The position numbers and the translations under genes are program-made. The notes beneath the pieces are model-generated. The model saw nothing but the letters and a program-made list of their open reading frames with translations. It was not told the DNA's origin and made no database searches. A stretch of DNA of 64,000 bases from Eutreptiella sp. 'Long Island Sound 2002' (Eukaryota; Euglenozoa; Euglenophyceae; Eutreptiales; Eutreptiaceae), in NCBI GenBank assembly GCA_964036045.1, contig OZ038379.1, positions 111,980,611 through 112,044,610 of the forward strand, written 5' to 3'. The first letter of the stretch is position 1; each line of letters begins with the position of its first letter. This document shows, piece by piece, positions 20,430 through 29,502 of the stretch.

Positions 20430-22860
20430 ATGGACAAAAAAAAGGAGGACACGGATGTGAGGGCCGCGCCTGAGGCACCTGCAATCCCAGCACCTGGTGA
20501 CCCTGGACCTGGACCTAGCGCTGTACCTTCGGTGCCCTCACATGGGCCAGTTGACGTGGTTGATGACTCGCTGGAGGGACTTCAGTCGGCCTTCCAGGCC
20601 CTCTCAGTCGAGGAGGTGGACACCAACCCTGTGAAGTGAAAAGAGGGAGAGCGGGAAGGATGCAGGAGAAAGCATGGCAGACGAAGGAGTAGACCATGAG
20701 CTCGACCCGACGAGTGAGTCGACCTTCGACGACGCACCAAGCGCCTCTGGCCTCCACGCATCACCCTCTCCTACAACCACCACACTCTGAACTCCAGACC
20801 CAGCCGCTGCAACATCTACACCCATAACCACCCCGCCTATGGCTGAGGGCACAGGCCTTACTGGTATGCCTACCTACCCTGGCTATGGTGTGGACCCATC
20901 TACCACTGCGTTTCCAAAGGCAACTACTGCCACTGAGCCAGTGGCCTCCCGTTCTGCGCCGGGATGACATGCGGCTGACTATGTGGATGTTCCTGGGTAT
21001 GCAACCCTTAGTGGGCTGAGGAAAGGCCCTGAGTCATGCGGGAGCAGGAGTAGAGGATCGAGGAGATCCTCCAACAGGTCCCTGACGTGGTCCGAGATCA
21101 ATGAGGCACTCCAAGGAGCCACTTCTAAAATTGTTGGGGATCTCACTCAAGGGATTCGGGCTAAACTGGAGCCCCTGATTCCTCCCCAAGTGTCACCTAC
21201 CGTCCTCGGAATTTTAACCCACCGAGTAAAAGCCAACCATCTGGTGGCAGGGGTTGACAAACACCCTGGCGAGCCTGAGGAGCCGACCGATGCCGAGCCC
21301 TGCAGTGATACCGAGAAGCCCTTTCATACCAAGAACGGCCCAGCCTCCCTACAGCCACGTGCGGGAATTCCACGAGAGCCGAGCTGGACCAGCTGGGGCT
21401 GACAGCCCTGAGGGCATTGGTTGACGTGGAGCCCTTTGGCTTTGGTGAACTAGGCGGAGACCCCTCTGATGATGAGCCGCCGTCCATGACTTCTGCTTCG
21501 CCCTCGGAGGACGACGACCCTGAGGACCGCGAGAACCCGAGTAGGCGGGTGAAGAAGAAGAAGAGGAAGACCAGGCGCCCTGAGGGACGCAGGTCTCAGT
21601 AGGCTAAGGCTATTGCCACCTCCAATATCGTGCCGGACGTTCCTGAGTTCACAGGCAAGGATCTCAGCGAGTTCCCTGAGATTTTTGGCCTGCTTCTCCG
21701 AATGACCAACCAAACCCATGCTAGTGGGCGAGTCAAGTGTGATCTGCTCCTGCAGTGCTGCGAGAACAAGTACCTGGAGAAGCAGGTCAAGCAGATGGCG
21801 ACTAAGTCCACCACCTTTGCCGACGTGTTGGTTGCCTTGGAGAGGCAGTACCCGACCTATGAAACCGACCTTTTTAACCGGGCCGAGATCCAGAACCTGG
21901 CCGTGCTGTCCAACAACCTCAAACCTGGCAGGGTCTCTGAGCTACTGGCTGACCTGGATCACTGGGCCCGGTTACTACAGCAGCGACGACCTGCCTTTCT
22001 GGTTGGTGGCTAAACTCCCTCGGAAGCTGTGGGACGAGTGCCGTTCAACGGCAGAGCGCAAGGCTAGAGCCCTCAACTACGAGGATTGTGTGTGCTACTC
22101 TCGGAGCTGGCGCTGGAGAAAGAAAGCGACCAGCACCTGAACGCCTACCGTCCTGGAGGGGGAGGCTCTGGAAGCCATGGCAAAGGGTACCAAGGACCCA
22201 GACCTGGACAGGGGACTACCCCCAAACACACCCGTATCATGGACAATGTCCAGGAGCTCTTCTGGTGGGATGCCAGAGATGAGCAGGGCCACCTGCAGCA
22301 CGCCCCTGACTGCGAGCAGCGAGACTGCTTCGTAGTCCAAGGGAAGAAGTAGGAGACCAACACCGGCGCCAGGGCGAAGATGCAGGATCACTACAGGTGT
22401 ACTATCACCTGTGCCTTCTGTGGGAAGAGGAAGCACTACGAGGATGAGTGCTACCACAAGCAGCGCCTGTCGGCGAAGCTGAAGGGCAAGGATCCTGGCA
22501 AAGGCTCTGGCAAGGGTGGGGGCAAAGGCAACGGCAAAGACTCCGGCAAGGGCAAGTCGAAAGGAGGTGGAAAAGGACAACACAAGAACCAAGGTGGACG
22601 AGGAGGAGGCGCTAACCGCCAGCCATACAAGGACAACAAGAACCCGGACAAGAAGGGAGGCAACCCCAACCCTAATCCAGGGGGGAACTCCGAGCCCTCT
22701 GGAGGGCAGTCTGGTGCTACCACATGCTTGCGAACACAGGCCCAGCGAGAACAAGGGGCCAAGCGTGAGCCTGAAGGTGGTGATGACGGCAACGCTAAGA
22801 AGAGAAGCCGTTCCATTGGGATGGTCCGCAAATTGCGGAACAAGGGGTTCGAGGTGACCT
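20430..22860 (+). pseudogene. A2 gag
   Basis: ATG at 20430 opens a 69-codon frame (Pro/Asp/Ala-rich N terminus like A1) ended by TGA where A1 has an Arg codon. Further fragments follow in order: the linker (20983-21402), an acidic stretch (21417-21602), the capsid-like domain (21630-22013: LPEFTGKDLSEF-type start, KYLEKQVKQ, ALERQYPTYET) and its end in another frame (YYSSDDLPFWLV). The nucleocapsid has an intact CCHC knuckle CAFCGKRKHYEDEC (about nt 22410-22451) and a Gly/Lys-rich tract. The nucleocapsid frame 22380-23087 runs straight into the protease without a stop, showing that Gag and Pol share one frame in this family. Confidence 0.85.
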
Positions 22861-23822
22861 GTCCCGCGGAGTTCCCACTGGGACGCTTCCATTGGGCACT
22901 GGACCTGGTGTTCTGGGTACGTATCCGACTAGGGGGACGTGAATACTTGGGCGTATTTGATAGGAGGAGCCACCATATCTATAGTGGCCAAGAAAATTTT
23001 ACCTTGTGGGAGCCTGAAGAACACCATGACCAACGCGGCTATACGAATGGGGGATGGACATGTGGTGCACAGCTGCGGGGACTGTAAAGTGAAGATACCT
23101 ATGGGCTCCCGAACTATCACCAATCAGGTTCAGTGAGCTGGGGAAGGTCTTGACCAAGGTGGCCCTGAAACGTTCCCGTATGGTCCTGTGTTCTTCCGAT
23201 TGGGGAGCCCATGGGGGCAACGAGTACTGGCGAACCCTCCTGGACAGGCTGACTATCAGCTCTGTTCAGTTACCTGATGAGGCCATCTACGTGCCTCTGG
23301 GGCGTAAGACGCCTATCGGGAAACCCGGATGGGGGAGTATCCTCAGCGTGGTGGACAGAGGTCTTACCTCCATCCCCTCGGAGGACCTGGATTCGACTCT
23401 GGTCCAGGCTACACAAGGAGAAAGCGATGGACTCACCTTGGGTGACTTGAAGGATCGACTACGACCCCAAGATGGTATTGATACTATACCCGGAGGAGAT
23501 GAATACGTCCTGACTAACACCAACAGCCCCAACCCTCCCTGCCATGTACCTGTTCCTGATGGAGTCTCTGAGTGTGGACTATCCGGGCTCCCCAGCTCTA
23601 TCCACTCAGATGACAAAACTGAGCATGACGCCTTCTTCGTGCAGACATGCGTGGAGGAAGTGGAGAACGCCGAGTACGTCGCCCTACTGAAACCCCTACT
23701 CTCCATGAGGGTGGAAGACCCCGTGGACTCCAGGGGGTTGTTGGTGGAAAGATGTTATGCTACGCTAAGGCTAACCGCAGCTCATGGCCACTGAAGCAGG
23801 GACGTATGGGAGATCTATCCCA
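22861..23822 (+). pseudogene. A2 protease remnant and end of methyltransferase-like segment
   Basis: FWVRIRLGGREYLG is kept, but the protease active-site region is altered: a one-base change turns the expected LDTGAT region out of frame (the adjacent IGGATISIVAKK is in another frame). At about 23122 the sequence jumps to FSELGKVLTKVAL, so roughly 420 bp containing the protease flap, the LGTDFF box and the first half of the methyltransferase-like segment are deleted. From 23150 to 23794 the frame is open (CSSDWG..., then the acidic linker with DDKTEHDAFFVQTCVEEVE). It reaches the 38-bp direct repeat at 23785. Confidence 0.75.
23785..23822 (+). repeat. 38-bp direct repeat, left copy, flanking the minisatellite block
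   Basis: Family-A pol sequence starting TGGCCACTGAAGCAGG and ending GAGATCTATCCCA. It recurs at 26684-26721 with 36 of 38 bases identical. A1 has the segment once (9070-9118 region), so the second copy arose with the insertion. Confidence 0.9.
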
Positions 23823-26683
23823 GGGGTAGGTAGGGTAGGTGCTCTCGGTCGTGGAGAGGCGCCCGATGGTTCCCCCTGGCGTTGCCCCTGTGACAAACAG
23901 GAAGAGCTTCCGCGCGTGAAGAGGGGAGGTGGCTTACATCCCGCTAGACCTGACTGGTGGCCCCCAACAAAGCGGCCCCGGGCAACAGCAGGAGGGCTGA
24001 TCGCCGCCAGCGTGACTGCTCGTCATGCCGGGAGGGTGGGCCCCCGTGCTTGCGCACGTCCCCTCCTTTGGGCGGAACCCTAGGGGTTCACCGGACTTCC
24101 TGGCTTATCCCGTTCCCAAGGCATGCATGCATGTTCTTTGTACAGGCGTTCCGAGGTGCTTTGGTGTCGCACGCTCCGCCTCCAGTCCCAAAGCAGCACA
24201 GGCCTTAGGATGCAGCCTTACCCCCGGTCTCCGGATCTCGTTTGGTCGGGTCACCTGCATGGCATGGGCTGCCTCAGTGCCTGGGCTATGGACCCTGGGT
24301 TTCCTACTGTTGCGTGGCGCTTGTTTTACGGTCTGGGTTGTGGTTGGGTTTCGGTTTCGGCTGTGCCCCGCCCCTCCTGGCTGGGGTGTTGGGGTGTGTG
24401 TGCGCTTGTGTGTGCGCTCCGCTTGTACGCCGCCACTCCTGGCTTGGGTGTGAGGTTGGGTTGTGTGTGTTCGGCCTCGGGTTTCGGCTGCACCACGCGA
24501 CTCCTTGCTGGGGTGTTGGCGTGTGTGTGTGCTATTGTGGGCGCTCTGCTTGCAGCCCGCCACTCCTGGCTGGGGTGCCCGCCGTGGGTGTGTGTGTTTG
24601 GGCTCGGGTTTCGGCTGCGCCCCGCTGCTCCTGGCTGGGATGTCGGGGTTTGTGTCTGCTTGTGTGCGCGCTCTGCTTGCACCCTGCAACTCATGGCTGA
24701 GGTGTGCGGCGTGGGTGTGTGTGCTTCGGCTCGGGTTTCGGCTGCGCCCCGCCACTCCTGGCTGGGGTGTTTGGGTGTGTGTGTGCTTGTGTGCGTGCTC
24801 CGCATGTACCCCGCCCCTCCTGGATGGGGCGTGCGGCGTGGGTGTGTGTGCTTGGGCTCGGGTTTCGGTTGCGCCCCGCCACTCCTGGCTGGGGTGTTGG
24901 GGTGCGTTTGTGTTTGTCGGCGCGCTCTACTTGTACCCCGCCACTCCTGGCTGGGGTGTGCGGTGGGGTTGTGTGTGTTCGGCCTCGGGTTTCGGCTGCA
25001 CCCCGCCACTCCTTGCTGGGGTGTTGGCGTGTGTGTGTGCTGGTGTGGGCGCTCCGCTTGCAGCCCGCCACTCCTGGCTGGGGTGGGCGCCGTGGGTGTG
25101 TGTGTTTGGGCTCGGGTTTCGGCTGCGCCCCGCCACTCCTGGCTCGGGTGTTGGGCTGTGTGTGTGCTGGTGTGGGCGCTCCGCTTGTACCCCGCCCCTC
25201 CTGGATGGGGCGTGCGGCGTGGGTGTATGTGCTTGGGCTCGGGTTTCAGTTGCGCCCCGCCACTCCTGGCTGGGGTGTTGGGGTGCGTTTGTGTTTGTCG
25301 GCGCGCTCTACTTGTACCCCGCCACTCCTGGCTGGGGTGTGCGGTGGGGTTGTGTGTGTTCGGCCTCGGGTTTCGGCTGCACCCCGCCACTCCTGGCTGG
25401 GGTGCTGGCGTGTGTGTGTGCTGGTGTGGGCGCTCCGCTTGCAGCCCGCCACTCCTGGCTGGGGTGGGCGCCGTGGCTGTGTGTGTTTGGGCTCGGGTTT
25501 CGGCTGCGCCCCGCCACTCCTTGCTGGGGTGTTGGGCTGTGTGTGTGCTGGTGTGGGCGCTCCGCTTGCACCCCGCCACTCCTGGCTGGGGTGCGCGCCG
25601 TGTGTGTGTGTGTTTGGACTCGGGTTTTTGCTGCGGCCCGCCACTCCTAGCTGGGGTGTTGGGGTGTGTGTGTGCTGGTGTGGGTGCTCTGCTTGCACCC
25701 CACCACTCCTGGCTGAGGTGCGCGCCGTGGGGTTGTGTGTTTGGGCTCGGGTTTCGGCTGCGCCCCGCCACTCCTAGCTGGGGTGTTGGGGTGTGTGTGT
25801 GCTGGTGTGGGTGCTCTGCTTGCACCCCGCCACTCCTGGCTGAGGTGCGCGCCGTGGGGTTGTGTGTTTGGGCTCGGGTTTCGGCTGCGCCCCGCCACTC
25901 CTGGCCGGGGTGTTGGGGTGTGTGTGTGCTCGTTTGCATGCCCCCCCTCTACCCCGCCGTCCCTGGCTGGGGTGTGCGGTGTTGGTGTGTGTGTTTCGGC
26001 TCGGGTTTCGGCTGCGCCCCGCCACTCCTGGCTCGGGTGTCGCGGTGTGTGTGTGCTGGTGTGCGTGCACCTCCTGTACCCAGCCTTTCCTGGCTCAGGT
26101 GTGCGGCTTGGGTGTGTGCGCTTGGGCCCGGATTTCAGCTTCGCCCCGCCACTCCTAACTGGGCTGTTGGGCTGTGTGTGTGCTCGTGTGCGCGCTCCGC
26201 TTGCACCCTGCCACTCCTGGCTGGGGTGCGCGGTGTGGGTGTGTGTGTTTGGGCTCGGGTTTCGGCTGCGCCCCGCCACTCCTGGCTGGGCTGTTGGGCT
26301 GTGTGTGTGCTCGTGTGCGCGCTCAGCTTGCACCCCGCCACTCCTGGCTGGGGTGCGCGGTGTGGGTTTGTGTGTTTGGGCTCGGGTTTTGGCTGCGCCC
26401 CGCGACTCCTGGCTGGGGTGTTCGGGTGTGCGTGTCTGTGTGCCTGCTCCCTCTGTACCCCGCCAGTCCTGGCCGGGCTGTGCGGCGTGGGTGTGTGTGC
26501 TTGAGCTCGGGTTTTGGCTGCGCCCCGCCACTCCTGGCTCGGGTGTTGGGGTGTGGCTGTGTGTGTGCGTGCCACCCTTGTACCCCGCAACTCCTGGCTG
26601 GGGTGTGCGAGTGGGGGTGTGTGTGTTTGGGCTCGGGTTTCGGCTGCACCCCGCCAATCCTGGCTGGGGTGTTGGGCTGTGTG
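23823..26683 (+). repeat. 2,861-bp inserted block with about 127-bp minisatellite
   Basis: Bases 23823-24340 are non-repetitive and GC-rich, starting GGGGTAGGTAGGGTAGGTG. From about 24345 to 26683 there are about 18 copies of a 127-bp unit. Landmark GGGTTTCGGCTGC recurs near 24479, 24606, 24733, 24987, 25113 and onward. Each unit is a dimer of two roughly 60-65-bp halves, each containing CCGCCACTCCTGGCTGGGG, separated by GTGTGTGTG runs. Long open frames exist on both strands (for example 24123-26504 plus, 24326-25939 minus) because the unit lacks stops in most frames. These are treated as by-products of the repeat. Confidence 0.9.
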
Positions 26684-26721
26684 TGGCCACTGACGCAAGG
26701 ACGTATGGGAGATCTATCCCA
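26684..26721 (+). repeat. 38-bp direct repeat, right copy
   Basis: TGGCCACTGACGCAAGG...ATCTATCCCA; family-A pol resumes immediately after it (ATTCAAGGAGGACC, equal to A1 9118 onward). Two mismatches to the left copy. Confidence 0.9.
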
Positions 26722-27892
26722 ATTCAAGGAGGACCTCGAACAGAAGATCACCACCTGGCTAAGGGAGGTAGATCTTAAGCTCATGAAGAGCGTGTGGGGT
26801 GCCCATGTGAGGACCCCAGAGGAGGACGACCCCTCGGAGGAATGTGTATGTGAACCCCCTCGAGTGTGCCTATGCTGCCATTGTCCACCGGAGATGGTTG
26901 AACGAGACCTACTCTTTGCCTACCAAGGGTTGAAGGATACTACCAAGGGCGAAGAGTCGGTGGAGGATCATTTCCTGACGTCTATTACTCAGGGGGCTAG
27001 CAACTTACACTCTGATGAGGACATGGAAGACAAGATCAAGCTATTGGACCAGCGGGTGCAGAGGCTTATAAGGACCTATGTCGAGGTGTTCGGGGGACTA
27101 CCACCCCCAGCCTCATGTGACAAGCTGGTACAGATGGACTTCAAGCTAAAACCCGGGTTCGTGCTTCCGTGTGAGGGTCATAAGATCCGGAATAGACCCT
27201 ATCCCGCTCCTGAAGAGCAGGCCGACGAGATCGAGCGACAGATACAAGAATGTATCGACGCTGGCCTAGTCCTGGAGTATAGGGAAGAGGACTACCCCCA
27301 ACACTGCAGCCCCTGTTTCCTGGTGGCTAAACCTTGGTGTACAGACAAACGGCTGGTAGTGGACTGCGGAGAGCTGGACAAGAAAACGCTGAACCACTCA
27401 GGGTCAATTCCTAATATGGAGTCTACCCTTGAGAAGATAGCCCCTCGTCGCTACAAGACCAAGATGGACAAGAGGAGCGGATTCTGGCAGGTGGACCTCA
27501 CGTTCAACGCTCAGGAGCTACTACCCTTCATCGCTCCTCGGAGGAGGGTGTTCCAGTGGAAGGTCATCCCGTTTGGCGTGGCCAACGCACCTGCTCTTTT
27601 TCAAGAGCTGATGAACAAGATCATGTCCATGCTACGACGAAGACCTAAGGTGCAAGAACTCATATCCCGTGGTGCCCAGATGGAGGCTCACATCGACGAT
27701 GTATGCCTCGGGACGAATACCCAGGAGGATCATCTAAGCCTCTTGGGTGAGTTCTTTGCGGTCTGCCAAGAGAACCACACACGACTCAAGCTGGAGAAGT
27801 GTGAGTTCATGCAGGAGACCATGCAGTACCTGGGGTTTGACGTTGGCTATGGGTGGTGGACCCCAGCGGCCTCTAAGGCCAAACCCCCTTGA
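26722..27892 (+). CDS. A2 reverse transcriptase (intact domain)
   Basis: Open from inside the minisatellite to TGA 27890-27892. Linker Cys cluster CVCEPPRVCLCCHC (about nt 26841-26885). RT: RPYPAPEEQADEIERQ, RLVVDCGELD, MDKRSGFWQVDL, FGVANAPALFQELM, active site HIDD (nt 27689-27700), then the piece deleted in A1 (HLSLLGEFFAVCQENH) and LGFDVGYGWWTP. Lesions are subtle: the YG of VVDYGE is CG, and the TAKR position is TDKR. It gives the ancestral sequence against which the 34-base loss in A1 can be read. A one-base insertion at about 27885 (AAACCCCCTTGA) ends the frame. Confidence 0.88.
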
Positions 27893-29408
27893 TGGACGCT
27901 AAGGTATGACACGAAGACCCAAAGGAAAGGACTTCATGATGTATGCAGTTTCATTGGGGCGTGCAACTTCTACCGTGGCCATATCAAAAACTTCCTCTAC
28001 ACCAGCGCCATTCTGACGGACCTGATCAAGAAGAGTATTACTCCGCGCTGGGGCCCACAAGAGCAACATTCGTTTGACGAGCTCAAAGTCAAGGTGGCCA
28101 ACGCTAAGTGCTTGGGCGTGCCTAGAGCACAAACAAAGATGTTCCTGAGGTGACTGACGCCAGCATATTAGCCATATGGATGTGCACTTGGACCTCAACA
28201 TGACTATGATACCCCCCCTGGATGGACTCCAACAAGCGGAGTACCTGAAGGAGTTTGGAGATATCTACAAGCGCCTGGAGAAACGCCTCGAACCTCTCCT
28301 GGTCAACCAAGAACAGTGGAAGAGGGACAAGAGCTACCTCTCGCTAACAGTGTTCTATACGTGGACTACACGGAGATGCCGAAGTTCAAGGGCTATGACT
28401 TCGCCCTCGTGGTAACCTGTCTGTTGACCAGGTCCACCAGGGTGTTCTGCTGTACCAAGCACATTACCGGAGAGAAGACAATCAAGATGCTCCTGGAGGA
28501 GTGGTTTTGTGTCTATGGGGCAGCCAAAGAGATCAACTTCGATGAGGACGTACGAGTACGCTCAGATACTGGCTGGTACAAGAGGGACCTGAGGTCCCTC
28601 AATGTCCAGGTGTGTACGGGGATCCCTTACTCTCACACGAGCAACCCCCTATGTGAGCGACAGATTGGTGTCCTCAAGGAGAATGTAAGGATATGGTGCA
28701 AAACTGAACGCACCAGAGACTGGGTGTGACTACTCCCCGTCAAATCCCTGATGATGAACTCCCAAGGGAGTTCGACGACTGGCTAATCGCCCCATGAGCT
28801 ATTCCTAGGCCGCCCGGCGTAGTTCTTACATGCTCCCTATCCAGAAGACACTCATTCTTCTGTGGGTGGGTGGGTCCAAGAACAACATGCAAAGGTGGAC
28901 AAGGCCAAGGCTATGCTCCTGAGAGTGAGGAAGCGTCAGTGGAACAGAAAGAACAAGCACTGAGCACCTGCCACCTACAAAGAAGGGGACTGGGTGCTGG
29001 TGCACCACAGCCGACTACCCGCCTGGCCACGCTCTACCAGCGATGACCCATACTTCGGGTCCTACAAGATTCTATCCGTGGATGGACACCAAACCACCGT
29101 GCGGTGGTCTCCCCGTCTAGGGGGGACCCTGGTGTGCTCTGCTCAATACCTGAAGCGCTACTATGATCCTGAAGACCTCTGTGGGGAGGAGTGGGAGCTG
29201 GACGACGAGGAAATCGCCGCCCTAGACCTACAAGGGGCTGCCAGCCCCTGGAAGTTGAAGGGGAACTCCCCGACATGAACGCCGAGGACAAGGCTAAGGA
29301 GGGCTTTCACGTGGTGAAGTCTGTCCTACGCCACCGCTATCGCCAGGGATGGCGCTTCCTCACCCTCTGAGAAGGGTCTCGATTCGAAGAGGCCACCCGT
29401 TAGCCCTT
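27893..29408 (+). pseudogene. A2 RNase H start, integrase core and chromodomain remnants
   Basis: RT connection (FYRGHIKNF) is followed by a deletion at about 28165, from the first RNase H motif (TDAS) directly to the pre-integrase SHMDVHLDLNMTMI segment. A second deletion at 28334 removes the HHCC part. The integrase core is open at 28316-28729: NSVLYVDYTEM, EINFDEDVRV (second Asp), NPLCERQIGV (Glu). TGA at 28727 and later stops break the C-terminal part (AHLP, VLVHHSRLPAW at 28994-29278). The chromodomain fades out at about 29408. Confidence 0.8.
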
Positions 29409-29424
29409 GGTTAGGGTTAGGGTG
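29409..29424 (-). repeat. Two telomere-like hexamers at the LINE B / A2 junction
   Basis: Plus strand reads GGTTAGGGTTAGGG, that is CCCTAACCCTAACC at the minus-strand 3' end of the LINE B block. A2 similarity ends immediately to the left (AGCCCTT). Confidence 0.75.
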
Positions 29425-29502
29425 GCCCTTGTGGCAGCCGGGGTCGTCGCCTGGCGGTGAGGGCGTGGTGGTGCGCCGTGCAGTGACGTTCCCTGCGGCT
29501 TC

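Larger units (their letters stand above)
19561..29408 (+). mobile_element. A2: second gypsy family-A element, internally deleted, 3' truncated
   Basis: Starts with a complete LTR and follows A1 collinearly from gag to the chromodomain. Three internal deletions relative to A1 are visible: about 420 bp at 23122 (protease end and first half of the methyltransferase-like segment), about 460 bp at 28165 (RNase H core) and about 260 bp at 28334 (integrase N terminus). A 2.86-kb foreign block sits at 23823-26683. Similarity to A1 ends inside the chromodomain at about 29408, where LINE B begins. The chromodomain end, 3' region and 3' LTR are missing. Confidence 0.9.

Noticed and set aside
23823-23845. 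GGGGTAGGTAGGGTAGGTG as a telomere repeat
   Set aside because: Irregular GGTA-type units, too short, not matching the TTAGGG units at 29409.
24123-26504. 793-codon plus frame (and long minus frames) across the minisatellite as a real Cys-rich gene
   Set aside because: The frames follow directly from a stop-free 127-bp repeat and are open on both strands at once; no start context, domain or conservation argues for a protein.
24345-26683. CRISPR-like array
   Set aside because: Repeats are 127 bp, adjacent, dimeric and without unique spacers; the setting is eukaryotic.
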